Of a DNA stretch of 64,000 bases, positions 1 through 8,576 are shown piece by piece. Origin of the DNA: HGW-17 sp938004375. Lineage in GTDB: Bacteria; Myxococcota_A; Polyangia; HGW-17. The stretch is from assembly GCA_036802685.1 (NCBI GenBank), contig DAIRVS010000005.1, forward strand, positions 1-64,000. Direction: 5' to 3'. Below the pieces are notes generated by a model. It saw nothing but the letters and a program-made list of their open reading frames with translations, was not told the origin of the DNA and ran no database searches. The position numbers were made by a program, and so were the translations under genes. Position 1 is the stretch's first letter, and each line of letters starts with the position of its first letter.

Positions 1-206
1 GGGGGGGTGAGGCGGAAGGGTGTGTAGAAGCTGGCCACGCCGAAGACCGCCGCCGGGCTGAACCCCAGGTGGCCGGCGATGGCCGCAAAGGCCTCGCGGG
101 AGAGGAAGCCGGCAGCCTCCTGCACCTTCTGGAGCAGCGGGATCAGTTGCGACGGGTCACCGCCGGGCGTCTGGCCGATCAACTCGGCGAGGTCGACGTT
201 ACTCAT
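1..206 (-). CDS. NuoE-like [2Fe-2S] subunit, N-terminal part
   Basis: Only the first ~68 residues are present; the gene runs off the left edge. The sequence LIPLLQKVQEAAGFLS, followed by a helix and VFGVASFYTPFRL, is the characteristic N-terminal helical region of the thioredoxin-like 24-kDa subunit of complex I (NuoE) and of the gamma subunit of multimeric hydrogenases and formate dehydrogenases. The cysteines of the [2Fe-2S] cluster would lie outside the window, so NuoE cannot be told from HydA/HndA-type relatives. The ATG at 206 has a strong AGGAGG ribosome site nine bases upstream (216-221), inside the end of rex; the two genes overlap by 8 bp and are probably translationally coupled. Rex control of an NADH-linked redox enzyme fits the family's role. 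Confidence 0.75.
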   Translation of the reverse strand, partial: MSNVDLAELIGQTPGGDPSQLIPLLQKVQEAAGFLSREAFAAIAGHLGFSPAAVFGVASFYTPFRLTP

Positions 207-846
207 GAGATGATTCCTCCTGGCCCTTACGCGAGAAGCTCCGGGCGAAGAACGCGGCTTTTTCGATCGAGGATGTGACGTCCAGGGTCTCCACGAACAC
301 GGTGGGCGGCACCTTGAGCCGGACCGGGGCGAAGTTCACCAGTCCATGGACGCCGGCGGAGACCAGGGCGTCGGCCACCCGCTGGGCCTCGGGGCCGGGG
401 ACCGTGATCAACCCGCAGGTCACCTCGAGGCCGGCGAGGACCCCGGCCAGCCGTTCCATGGGGTGCACGCGGCAGCCGCTGATGGTACGACCGGACTTGG
501 TGGGGTCGTGGTCGAAGGCGGCCACGATGCGGATGTTGGAGCGGCCGGTCATGAAATAACTCAATAGCGCCCTCCCCAGGCTGCCCACTCCGACCAGGAC
601 CGTGGGGATGCCCGAGGAGAAGGCGAAGAACTGCATGAGACTTTCTTGTAAATCGCCAACATGGTAACCCGTGCGCGGGTTCCCCGTGTAACCGATGACC
701 ATCAGGTCCCGGCGGACCTGGGCGGGGGTGACCCGGGCGAGGTCGGCCAACTGATGGCTGAAGAGGTGGGTCGTGCCCAGGAGTTGCTGCTGGCGCAGCA
801 GCGTCTGGTAGTTGGTGAGGCGGGAGATTGTTTTCTCGGAGACCAT
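199..846 (-). CDS. rex: Redox-sensing transcriptional repressor Rex
   Basis: The 215-aa product has the two Rex domains: an N-terminal winged helix (ISRLTNYQTLLRQ near residue 5, then VTPAQVRRDL with GYTGNPRTGY) and a C-terminal Rossmann NAD(H)-binding domain with the glycine motif VLVGVGSLGRALL near residue 85 and an acidic FDHDP at the end of the next strand. Rex senses the NADH/NAD+ ratio and releases DNA when NADH is high. The ATG at 846 is chosen because it has AAGGA eight bases upstream and gives the normal family length; an in-frame GTG at 879 would lie inside an operator. Two Rex boxes and a sigma70 promoter lie directly upstream, so the gene is probably autoregulated together with the following NuoE-like gene. 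Confidence 0.93.
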   Translation of the reverse strand: MVSEKTISRLTNYQTLLRQQQLLGTTHLFSHQLADLARVTPAQVRRDLMVIGYTGNPRTGYHVGDLQESLMQFFAFSSGIPTVLVGVGSLGRALLSYFMTGRSNIRIVAAFDHDPTKSGRTISGCRVHPMERLAGVLAGLEVTCGLITVPGPEAQRVADALVSAGVHGLVNFAPVRLKVPPTVFVETLDVTSSIEKAAFFARSFSRKGQEESSHE

Positions 847-870
847 CGTGAATCCTTTTGTGTTCACCAA

Positions 871-905
871 CTGTGACACAATTCACGCTGTGAGAAATTT
901 CACAG
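871..905 (-). promoter_or_regulatory. Two adjoining Rex operator boxes
   Basis: CTGTGAGAAATTTCACAG at 888-905 is an almost perfect match to the known 18-bp Rex operator (TTGTGA-N6-TCACAA), with both six-base arms complementary. CTGTGACACAATTCACGC at 871-888 is a second, weaker copy (5/6 and 4/6 arm matches) that shares one base with the first. They lie immediately downstream of the -10 element of the rex promoter, where bound Rex would block initiation. A half-conserved third copy may sit at 949-966. Confidence 0.85.
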
Positions 906-913
906 CCAATGGT

Positions 914-941
914 GTTATAGCCTTTCACGCTGGGATGTCAA
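914..941 (-). promoter_or_regulatory. Sigma70-type promoter of rex
   Basis: On the minus strand TTGACA (936-941) is followed after 16 bases by TATAAC (914-919). The predicted start site near 907 is next to the Rex boxes and about 60 bases before the rex start codon. This is the best -35/-10 pair in the 320-bp spacer between rex and the gene at 1166. Confidence 0.7.
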
Positions 942-1071
942 CCCCTAAGCGTGCAAAATTTCACATTTTTTTCAGAAATTGATATTTCCTTTATATTTCA
1001 GGTGAATTTTAGCACTGGAAGCGGCAATGTTTCGCTTCTCCAAGTCCGTGGGAGGGCCTGCTCCCGTTCCG

Positions 1072-1146
1072 AATCGAAATCGAAATCGAAATCGAAATCG
1101 AAATCGGGACCGGGATCGGGGTCGGGACCGGGATCGGGGTCGGCGA
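1072..1146. repeat. Hexanucleotide repeat tract
   Basis: About six copies of TCGAAA (1072-1106) pass into a degenerate tract of TCGGGA, CCGGGA and TCGGGG hexamers up to 1146, always with a period of six. It begins about 20 bp after the stop codon of the minus-strand lipoprotein gene and lies within the 319-bp non-coding spacer 847-1165. Similar tracts occur at 32485-32536 and 61014-61048. Confidence 0.9.
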
Positions 1147-1165
1147 GTTCCCGACCGGTCGGCGT

Positions 1166-3835
1166 CTACAGCAAGCTGTTCAGGTTTTCCTTCAGACCGA
1201 AGGTCATGTCCCGGCCCATGACCTTCACCTGGACGCGCACCTCGTTGAGCACGAAGATCTTCCGCGCGGCGTCCCAGGTGAAGTTGAAGTCGATGCGTCG
1301 GCCGTCGACGAGCAGCCAGATCTCGGCGAAGGGATAGCGCCGGTCCGAGCGCACCAGGGTGCCCAGGACCCGGACTGACGGGGAGCGGGTCCTGCCGCCT
1401 GCGGAGACGACCTGCCGGGCCACCTTGGGCAGCACCTTCACCGGGGCGCCGCCGGCGAGCCGTCGCAGGCCGGAGATGACCTCCGAGGCGGATCCCTTTT
1501 CGGGGACCGGGACCACGGGGGCGTGGCCCGGAAACAGCAGGTCGAGCAGGGTCTGGCCCGAGAGCGTCGGGACCTCAACGCCCAGGCGGTCGAGCATGGT
1601 GGCCAACCGCTTCCCGGAGAGCTTGCGCCACACCTTGCGGGTGAAGTCCGCGGAGGAGAAGCGGGCCAGGGCGGTGGTGTCCGAGGCGGCCAGGCCCAGG
1701 TACAGCCCGGCCAGGGTGGGCCATAGCTCCACGATGGCCAGCGCGTGGTCGGCCGGGGACGTGCGCGCCTTCACGGCGGGGGGATCGGGGAGCACGAGGC
1801 CCCAGGCGCCATCGCTCCGCACGGAGAAAGCCAGGGTGCGGCCCGCGAGCGTGAGGGTGCGGACCCGGGTGTCCAGGACGGGTCCTGGCGTTCCGGTCCC
1901 GGGGTCCGCGGGTGGCTTGGGTGTGCTCTCCTTCCACTGGGGAGGTTCGTTCAACTTGAGGCGCAAGAGCTCGAGGGTCTCGTCCACGAGCTCGCCGAGC
2001 CATTTTCCATGGGTGTCGAAGAGGACCGCGAGGCCGGGGCCGAGCCGCTCGGCTGCCGGTTCGGCGAGGGCGCTGGTCAGCAGCGGGGCCGAGCGGGTGT
2101 TGAACCCCTCGATGGCCCGCCAGGCGGGCGGCAGCAGCCAGAGCGCGGGCAGCAGATCGGTGTCCCGGTCGACCTGGAGGCTGGCCAGGCGCCAGGTCTC
2201 CTGACGCCAGCGCCAGACCCAGAGGAAATGACGACCCAGGGCGCGGATCTCGAGCTCGGTGCGTTCAGGCGTGAAGGAGAAGTGTTCCAGGCGCACGGGG
2301 GGCAGGTGCGACAGGTCGTCGGACGCCGGGCGGGCCTGGCCGTCGGGCGCTGCGGGCCCTTTCGCTGCGGGCCAGGCCGCGTGGAGCAGGGCGATCAGGC
2401 CGGGTGGCAGGGTGAGGGTGCGGGGCACCAGGGGCTCGAGACCGGAGTAGGGTTCGTCGAGCAGGCGCAGGCCCTCGTGGAGCCAGCGCGCCGGGTCGTT
2501 CACCTGCCCGGTCAGCAGGGAATCCCACCAGCGGGAGAAGGGCGCGAACCCGGACAGGTGTCGCGTCCTGATCTCCTGCCGCCCGGTCGTGACCACCAGG
2601 TTGGTGAGCTTGCCCGCGTCGGACCAGCGGGTGCGCACCCCCCATTCCCCGGTGTCCAGGCTCAGCACGAGGTCCTGGCCTTCTCTGGACCAGCCCACCA
2701 TCTTGAGGACGTCCAAGAGGCGCTGCCGGGGCGATCCTTCTCCGCTGGGGGTCCCTCCGTCGGTGGACTCCCCGGGGGTGGGCCGGAAGCGCGAGGAGAG
2801 CAGGGGAGAGAAGGGTCTCCACACAGGCGCCAGGATCGGCGAGAGGGAGGTGGCCAGGTCGTCGTGCATGAGGGCCCGGACCCGGTCCCAGGCGTACGGT
2901 TCCGACCCCGGGGTCCAGCGCATGTCCCCCAGCACCACCAGTGCCGGGCCCAGCGCCCGCAACGTCGCCGTCAATCCCAGGGGAGACCGTCCCTCCACGC
3001 GGGTCACGACGTCCTCCAGAACCCAGACCGTCTGGCTTTTGCGCAGGCTCATTTCCACGGGCACCCCGGCGATCCGCCAGGAGACGACGGCGCCATCTCC
3101 CCGGAACATCAGGTCGACGAAGGCGAGCAACGGTCCGTCGTCGTCATTCTCGGGTGTGTCCTTGTCGTCGTCCTTCCTCTGCAGCAGCCCCCAGGCGGGC
3201 AGGCGGGCCACGATGGGGGCCAGCGCCATGGCCAGCTCCGGAGCAAGGAGCCGGTCGTCGAGCTTCCCCGTCCGGGCGCCCGCGACGAGCTCCTTGGCCG
3301 AGAGGAACAGCGTCAGAATCTGTTTGAAGCTCCAGTCGCCGGCCTTGCGGTGGATGAGCAGGTCGTGGACGCGCCAGCGCCCCACGATACGGTGCAGGAC
3401 GAAGGTGTAGCGCACCGGTCCTGACTTCACGCGCAGCTTCGCGGTGTTGCCGGTGGAGGTGAAGTCATCCAGGGAGCCGGACATCTTCGGCGGGGTGGAC
3501 GATTTCGACGTGCCCTTCCCCGTGCCCTTCCCCGGGGGCGGGGTGGTCCCCCAGCGCATCAACTGCCGGATCTCGGCCTCGGTGAACCGGGCGAAGAGGG
3601 CGCCCAGCTCGGGCGTCGAGTGGCGCACCAGCGCGGGGATGTCGCCCCGGGAGAGGGCGGGGGCGAAGTCCTTCTTGACGGTGTTGCCCACCGAGATCAG
3701 CGTGCAGGCGGAGAACACCCACAACATGGGGATCAGGAGCAGCCACCCCTTGCCGAGGATCCCCTGCCGTGGCACACTGGGAGTTCTGCCGGCGTGAACG
3801 CCGGCCCCATTTCTCTCGTGCGAGGTTGCAGTCAT
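1166..3835 (-). CDS. Large lipoprotein, unknown function
   Basis: About 889 aa if read from the ATG at 3835. A hydrophobic stretch WLLLIPMLWVFSAC ends in a lipobox (FSAC), so the protein is probably exported and lipidated, and the mature part would face the periplasm or outer membrane. No domain is recognised; the body has several W-rich, mixed alpha/beta segments (for example FVLHRIVGRWRVHDLLI) that recur loosely and could be repeated NTF2-like or similar folds, but that is a guess. Open reading continues upstream to 4078 only as antisense of the neighbouring gene. The ATG at 3835 lacks a good ribosome site and leaves a 30-residue n-region; an in-frame GTG at 3775 would give a more normal signal peptide. 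The hexamer repeat tract follows the stop. Confidence 0.7.
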   Translation of the reverse strand: MTATSHERNGAGVHAGRTPSVPRQGILGKGWLLLIPMLWVFSACTLISVGNTVKKDFAPALSRGDIPALVRHSTPELGALFARFTEAEIRQLMRWGTTPPPGKGTGKGTSKSSTPPKMSGSLDDFTSTGNTAKLRVKSGPVRYTFVLHRIVGRWRVHDLLIHRKAGDWSFKQILTLFLSAKELVAGARTGKLDDRLLAPELAMALAPIVARLPAWGLLQRKDDDKDTPENDDDGPLLAFVDLMFRGDGAVVSWRIAGVPVEMSLRKSQTVWVLEDVVTRVEGRSPLGLTATLRALGPALVVLGDMRWTPGSEPYAWDRVRALMHDDLATSLSPILAPVWRPFSPLLSSRFRPTPGESTDGGTPSGEGSPRQRLLDVLKMVGWSREGQDLVLSLDTGEWGVRTRWSDAGKLTNLVVTTGRQEIRTRHLSGFAPFSRWWDSLLTGQVNDPARWLHEGLRLLDEPYSGLEPLVPRTLTLPPGLIALLHAAWPAAKGPAAPDGQARPASDDLSHLPPVRLEHFSFTPERTELEIRALGRHFLWVWRWRQETWRLASLQVDRDTDLLPALWLLPPAWRAIEGFNTRSAPLLTSALAEPAAERLGPGLAVLFDTHGKWLGELVDETLELLRLKLNEPPQWKESTPKPPADPGTGTPGPVLDTRVRTLTLAGRTLAFSVRSDGAWGLVLPDPPAVKARTSPADHALAIVELWPTLAGLYLGLAASDTTALARFSSADFTRKVWRKLSGKRLATMLDRLGVEVPTLSGQTLLDLLFPGHAPVVPVPEKGSASEVISGLRRLAGGAPVKVLPKVARQVVSAGGRTRSPSVRVLGTLVRSDRRYPFAEIWLLVDGRRIDFNFTWDAARKIFVLNEVRVQVKVMGRDMTFGLKENLNSLL

Positions 3836-5597
3836 GAAAAAAACCATCCTCCCGACCCACGGACTGGCCCTTTCCCGCCGGGACTTTCTGGTGACCTCGG
3901 CGGCTTCGGCCGTGCTCATGGCCTGCGATGATCCGGCCTCGTCGTACGTGACGGACGCGGGACCGGACGCGGACGCAGGCCCGGACGCCGACGTGGACGC
4001 GGACACCGATGCGGGTCCGGACGTCGACGCGGACGTCGATGCGGATGCGGAGCAACCGGTGCCCCGCCCGGTGACCACGGTCCGCGAGACCCTCCGCGGG
4101 CGTCTCCAAGAAGTAGCACAACTCGAGGATTTGCGCCCGGTTTTTGGACTCGTGAAGAAAATGCCCGGGGAGCCGTGGGTCCAGCGGGACGAGTGGGGCG
4201 TGGCGGTGGTGGCCTCGGGCGCGGCGCCGGTGCTGTCCAGCCTCGCCTATTTCGCCCAACTCACCGACGTGCACGTCCTGGACGAGGAGAGCCCGGCCCG
4301 GGCCATCCACAGCCCCATCGCCGCGGCCTCGGCCTGGCGTCCCTACGACGCCTACAGCCTTCACATGCTCGACGCGGCCATGGCGACGATCAACGGGTTC
4401 GCCGCCGTGCAGCCCCACGACTTCGTGCTGTTCACCGGCGACGTCACCGACAACCACCTGTTCATCGAGCTGCGCTGGTTCCTCGACATCGTCGAAGGGA
4501 ACCCGGTGGACCCGGACACCGGCGACGACGACGATCCCCTGGCCACCGGCACCGTGGATCCCCACGACCCGTTCACGCCCGTGGGGCTCGATCCCCAGAT
4601 TCCCTGGTACCTCTGCGTCGGTAACCACGACGCCTGGGTGCTGGGCTCCCTGGGCGTCTCGGTGGTGGCCTCGCCCACGGGCGGCTCGGCGACCGCCTTC
4701 GTGTCCCACGCCATGACCCCCACCTGTTTTTCCGAGCTGCCGTGTCCCGACGGCTACTGCTACTCCGAGCTCCCCGAGCGCTGCCACGTGCCCATGGATG
4801 ACGGCTATTACACCAACTCCTCGATCCCGGCCGATCCGGACCGCCGTTACCTCGATCTGGAGGAGTTCAAGTCCATGGTGCTGCAGTCCACCGTCCAGGG
4901 TCCGGCGGGGCACGGCTTCACGATGGAGAACCTCAACGACCAGACGAACTACTACAGCGTCGACGAGCCGGTGCCGGGGCTGCCGATCTCCCTGATCGTG
5001 TTGGACACCACCACGGCCTACGGCGGCACAGACAAGTCCGTGGGCGCCGTCGATGGAGCCCAGTTGGGGTGGATCGAAGACCGGCTGGCGCATTACAGCC
5101 TCGAGAACCGCGCGATCGTCGTCGTCAGCCACCACCCCGTAGACACCGTCGCCGACGGCAGGAGCGAGCTCGAGGCCCTGCTGCGGGCCTATCCTCACGT
5201 CGTGCTTCACGTGGTCGGACACGGGCACATCAACCGAATCTACCCACATCCACCGGGGGCCGGCCAGAGCGCCTGGCACGGCTACTGGGAGGTTCAGACG
5301 CCCTCCACCCTCGAGTGGCCCAACCAACTGCGGTTCTACGAGATCGTCGATCACGGCGACGGGACGGGCTCGGTGTACGTGACCTGCGTGGATCTGGCCA
5401 TACCGGAGGGCTCGGTGGCCGAGGCCGGGCGCTTCTACACCCTCGCCGACATCCAGGAGGGGCGCGCACCGGAGGGCCTCGAGGGTGCCGTCAACGACCG
5501 CAACGCCATCCTGCGCTTCGCCTGGCCCCCCGAGTTGTTGCCGGTGCTCGCCGCCCTCCCGCGGCGCCCGGTGGAGAGCCTGCACTTCCTTCCGTAG
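3834..5597 (+). CDS. Tat-exported calcineurin-like metallophosphoesterase
   Basis: The 587-aa product starts with a twin-arginine signal (LSRRDFLVTSAASAVLMAC) that also carries a lipobox-like Cys, followed by an Asp-rich linker (residues ~40-68, repeated DAD/DVDAD). The catalytic domain has the ordered metallophosphoesterase motifs: QLTDVHV (~142), FTGDVTDN (~200), VGNHDAW (~261), SHHP (~432) and GHGHIN (~462), which supply the Asp, His and Asn ligands of a dinuclear metal site. It likely hydrolyses a phosphoester outside the cytoplasm; the substrate is unknown. Insertions rich in Cys (CFSELPCPDGYCYSELPERC) are unusual and may form disulfides. The start has GAGG eight bases upstream; its ATG interlocks with the divergent neighbour's ATG (TCATGA). 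Confidence 0.88.
   Translation: MKKTILPTHGLALSRRDFLVTSAASAVLMACDDPASSYVTDAGPDADAGPDADVDADTDAGPDVDADVDADAEQPVPRPVTTVRETLRGRLQEVAQLEDLRPVFGLVKKMPGEPWVQRDEWGVAVVASGAAPVLSSLAYFAQLTDVHVLDEESPARAIHSPIAAASAWRPYDAYSLHMLDAAMATINGFAAVQPHDFVLFTGDVTDNHLFIELRWFLDIVEGNPVDPDTGDDDDPLATGTVDPHDPFTPVGLDPQIPWYLCVGNHDAWVLGSLGVSVVASPTGGSATAFVSHAMTPTCFSELPCPDGYCYSELPERCHVPMDDGYYTNSSIPADPDRRYLDLEEFKSMVLQSTVQGPAGHGFTMENLNDQTNYYSVDEPVPGLPISLIVLDTTTAYGGTDKSVGAVDGAQLGWIEDRLAHYSLENRAIVVVSHHPVDTVADGRSELEALLRAYPHVVLHVVGHGHINRIYPHPPGAGQSAWHGYWEVQTPSTLEWPNQLRFYEIVDHGDGTGSVYVTCVDLAIPEGSVAEAGRFYTLADIQEGRAPEGLEGAVNDRNAILRFAWPPELLPVLAALPRRPVESLHFLP
3953..4050 (+). repeat. In-frame Asp-rich hexamer-like repeat
   Basis: A degenerate six-base periodic tract (GACGCG/GACGTG/GACGCA type) encodes the DAD-, DVDAD-rich linker between the Tat signal and catalytic domain of the metallophosphoesterase. 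Such Asp-rich linkers are typical of exported myxobacterial lipoproteins. Read in the antisense direction it gives a false Ser/Ala-rich extension of the upstream gene. Confidence 0.75.
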
Positions 5598-5606
5598 TTA
5601 CCCGGG

Positions 5607-6941
5607 TCACTTGCCGGCGATCAGGATCGGGGCGAACAGCAGGCTCGGGGTGCGCACGCTGGAGTTCACCTGCACGTCCGAGCCGACGGCGGCGAGTTGA
5701 TGCCAGAAGGTCTTGTGGTTGGCCGAGAGGTTGAGCTCGATCACCGGGTGGACGATCCGGCCGTTCTCCACGAGGAAGCCGCCCAGGCCCATGGAGAAGT
5801 CCCCGGTGGTGCCGTTGTTGTTGCCGCCGATGAAGCGGTTGATCCACAGGCCGCGCTTCACGCGGGACAAAAGCGCGGGGAAGTCCGACGCGCCGGGGGT
5901 CACCACCAGGTTCGAGGGGGAGCCGGTGGTCGCGGCGCGTCCCAGCCGGGAGCCGTAATAGGTGTCGATGTAGAAGCCGCGCAGCACGCCCTGGTCGAAC
6001 ACCGGGAGGCGGCGGGCGCCGAGACCCTCGCCGTCGTAGGTGCGTGAACCCAGGCCGCGCACCACGAGGGGATCATCGGTGATCGAGAGGATGGACGCTC
6101 CGACGGGCAGACCGGCCAGGTCGGCCGCCCAGCTCTGCTTGTTGAAGATTGACGAGCCGAACAGCGGGTTGAGCAGGCCCCAGAGGAGCTTGCCGCAGGC
6201 GCGGTTCTCCACGAGGAGCTCGTAGGCGCCGGTGTCGATTTTCTTCGCCCCGATGGCCCGCAGCGCGCGCTCGGCGGCGTGGGCGCCGATCTTCGCGGGG
6301 TCCACCAGGTCGGCCAGGTGGCAGGCAGAGGAGTAGGACCAGTCCGAGGGGCGGCCGCCGTCCGGATCCAGCACCGCAGCGGTGGCCGAGACGGAGCAGG
6401 AGGTGTCCTCGAGCGAGGAGGCGAAGCCGTCGCTGTGGGCGATGCAGCCAAGGGAGCGGGAGTCGTCGAAGGTGGCTGTCACCGAGATGCCTTTGTCCCC
6501 GAGCTTGTCGCGGCAGGCCGTGAAGGCGGCCAGGGCGGCCTGCTTGCGGTGCTCCAGGGTCAGTTGCGCGATGGCGGGATCGGCCAGCTCCAACGCCGGA
6601 GGAGTCTTGGGCGCGTACAGGGACGGCTCGGGGAGCTTGCGGTGCTCGTCGGGCATCACCTGGCGGGTGAGCCCGATGGCTTCGGTCAGGAACGCGGCGA
6701 GGGACTCGGGGCGCAGATCCGAGGTGCGATGGACGGCGTAGCGGCCGTCGACGAACAGGCGGACGGTGGCGCCCAGGGTGGTGCTGCCCTGGAGCTCCTC
6801 CCACTGGCCGTCCCGGTGGACGACCCTGCGGGAGGTGGTGCTGCCCACGCGCACGGCGCAGGCGGCGGCCTTGCCTTTGCGGGCCAGCGACAGGATGTCA
6901 TCTGCGATGGAGGTGAGCGGTCTCGATTCCGTGGTGGACAT
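5607..6941 (-). CDS. TldD/PmbA family protein, TldE-like subunit
   Basis: The 444-aa product has the organisation of PmbA/TldE: an N-terminal region (SIADDILSLARKGKAAACAVRV), a central beta-rich part and a C-terminal NGxxxGDFSMGLGGFLVENG-like segment (NNNGTTGDFSMGLGGFLVENG region near residue 375) followed by NLSANHKTFW. TldE is the non-metal partner that with TldD forms a heterodimeric metalloprotease known to process peptides such as microcin B17 and CcdA. It lacks the HExxxH motif, as expected for TldE. No signal peptide is visible, unlike its partner. The start at 6941 has GGAG eight bases upstream and follows the tldD stop by 9 bp, so the two are one operon. It ends 9 bp from the convergent metallophosphoesterase gene. 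Confidence 0.85.
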   Translation of the reverse strand: MSTTESRPLTSIADDILSLARKGKAAACAVRVGSTTSRRVVHRDGQWEELQGSTTLGATVRLFVDGRYAVHRTSDLRPESLAAFLTEAIGLTRQVMPDEHRKLPEPSLYAPKTPPALELADPAIAQLTLEHRKQAALAAFTACRDKLGDKGISVTATFDDSRSLGCIAHSDGFASSLEDTSCSVSATAAVLDPDGGRPSDWSYSSACHLADLVDPAKIGAHAAERALRAIGAKKIDTGAYELLVENRACGKLLWGLLNPLFGSSIFNKQSWAADLAGLPVGASILSITDDPLVVRGLGSRTYDGEGLGARRLPVFDQGVLRGFYIDTYYGSRLGRAATTGSPSNLVVTPGASDFPALLSRVKRGLWINRFIGGNNNGTTGDFSMGLGGFLVENGRIVHPVIELNLSANHKTFWHQLAAVGSDVQVNSSVRTPSLLFAPILIAGK

Positions 6942-6950
6942 GACAGGCTC

Positions 6951-8507
6951 CTACCGGCGTGACCCGCCGATGGTGATGGAGGAGACGGCGCAGGTGGGCA
7001 TGCCCAGCCCGACCGGGACGCCCTGACCGCGTTTTCCGCAGGTCCAGGCGCCGTCGTCCATGGCGAAGTCGTCGCCGACCATGGTGACTTTTTCGAGCAC
7101 GCGGGGCCCGTTTCCGATGATGTTGATGTCCTTGATGGGCGTGGAGAGCTTCCCGTCCTCGATGAGGAAGCCGTTCTTGATGTAGAACGTGAAGTCGCCC
7201 GCCCCGATGGCCACCTGGCCGTTGGTGAAGGTCTCGGCGTAGATGCCCTTCTTCACCGACGCCAGGATGTCCGCGGGCTTGTGGGGTCCCGCCAGCATGT
7301 AGGTATTGCGCATGCGGGGGATGGGCATGTGGCGGAAGCTCTCACGACGGCCGTTGACGGTGGGGGAGAGGCCGAAGTGTTCGGAACTGATACGGTCGTG
7401 CAGGAACGTGCGGAAGATGCCGTTCTCGACGAGAACGGTCCGCTGGCTGGTCTCGCCCTCGTCGTCGGCGTGGATGGAGCCGCGCAGGCCGGGCAGGGTG
7501 CCGTCGTCCACGATGGTCACGAACTCGGGGGCGATCCGCTGGCCGATCTTGTCGGTGTAGATGGTCGTCTTCGACTTCGCGAAGTCGGCCTCCATGCCGT
7601 GGCCGATGGCCTCGTGGAGCAGGATGCCCGAGCTCCCCGGCGCGAGCACCAGGGGATACTCGCCCGCGGGTCCCGGCACGGCGTCGAACAGCACGAGCGT
7701 CCGGCGCAGGGCCTCGGAGACGATCCGTCGGCGGCGCTCGGGGGAGTAGAAGTCGAACCCGGCGCGTGCCGAGCAGTTGTAACCGTTGGACTCCAGCCGG
7801 CCGTTCTTCTCGGCCGTTGCCGACACCCGCAGCATGGTCATGGGCTGCTCGTCACGGAAACTGCGGCCCAGGGAGTCGACGTGGAAGATCGAGCTCTCCT
7901 CGTCGTAGTAGCTCATGGCCACCTTGACCACCGTGGGTTCCTTCCGGATCGCGGCGTCGAGCTCCATCAGCAGCCCCACCTTGGGCTCCGGCGTCACCGA
8001 GGAGAACACCGGTCCGGTGGGGTAGTACGAGGGGAGCTTGGTGGCCCGGTGCGGCGTCTTGGCCCGAGAAGGGCTCCCCGCCGCCACGGCGGCGGCCATC
8101 TCGGCCGCCTCGAGCAGGCTCCTCTCGTCCAGACTCTCGGTGAAGGCGTAGCCCGTCTGGCCGTCCTTCACCACGCGGACGCCGGCGCCCAGGTCGATGT
8201 TGGAGTAGCCGCTGTTGACGATGGACTCCTCGAGACCCAGCGCCAGCATCCTCCTTCGTTGGAAGAACAGGTCGCAATAGGAGCCTCCCGTGGAGAGGCC
8301 CTTCTCGAGGACGCGGGCGACGAGCGCTTCGGGGAGCGCGTCGGTCCAGTGTCCGCCCGGCTTCCGGTCGGGCGTCGTGGTGCCGTCGGGGCGGGTGCAG
8401 TGGGCGGCGAGCAGGCCCAGGGTGCCCGCCGCGCCGGCCAGCTTCAGGAAGTTCCTCCGGTCGAGCAGGAGCGGATCCTCCGAGATGGTCAACAGGGTCT
8501 CCGTCAT
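6951..8507 (-). CDS. tldD: TldD-like zinc metalloprotease with Tat signal
   Basis: The 518-aa product carries the TldD zinc motif HEAIGHGMEAD (HExxxH, about residue 290), the preceding VLAPGSSGILL strand and the C-terminal GDFTFYIKNGFLIEDGKLS block. The N-terminus is unusual: LDRRNFLKLAGAAGTLGLLAAHC is a twin-arginine signal ending in a lipobox-like Cys, so this TldD is predicted to be exported folded and perhaps lipidated, whereas the E. coli enzyme is cytoplasmic. The ATG at 8507 is preferred over a GTG at 8516 because GGAGG lies eight bases upstream. It is followed by the TldE-like gene. Substrate unknown. Confidence 0.88.
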   Translation of the reverse strand: MTETLLTISEDPLLLDRRNFLKLAGAAGTLGLLAAHCTRPDGTTTPDRKPGGHWTDALPEALVARVLEKGLSTGGSYCDLFFQRRRMLALGLEESIVNSGYSNIDLGAGVRVVKDGQTGYAFTESLDERSLLEAAEMAAAVAAGSPSRAKTPHRATKLPSYYPTGPVFSSVTPEPKVGLLMELDAAIRKEPTVVKVAMSYYDEESSIFHVDSLGRSFRDEQPMTMLRVSATAEKNGRLESNGYNCSARAGFDFYSPERRRRIVSEALRRTLVLFDAVPGPAGEYPLVLAPGSSGILLHEAIGHGMEADFAKSKTTIYTDKIGQRIAPEFVTIVDDGTLPGLRGSIHADDEGETSQRTVLVENGIFRTFLHDRISSEHFGLSPTVNGRRESFRHMPIPRMRNTYMLAGPHKPADILASVKKGIYAETFTNGQVAIGAGDFTFYIKNGFLIEDGKLSTPIKDINIIGNGPRVLEKVTMVGDDFAMDDGAWTCGKRGQGVPVGLGMPTCAVSSITIGGSRR

Positions 8508-8576
8508 GTCGTTCACCTCCAGGTGTTCCGTAAGGAACGCATCATGCTGCCTCGGTCAGGCGGGGAAGTCAACCGT

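Noticed and set aside
3836..4078. N-terminal extension of the minus-strand lipoprotein
   Set aside because: It is antisense to the Asp-rich linker and signal peptide of the metallophosphoesterase, giving only Ser/Ala/Pro repeats, and would bury the signal peptide.
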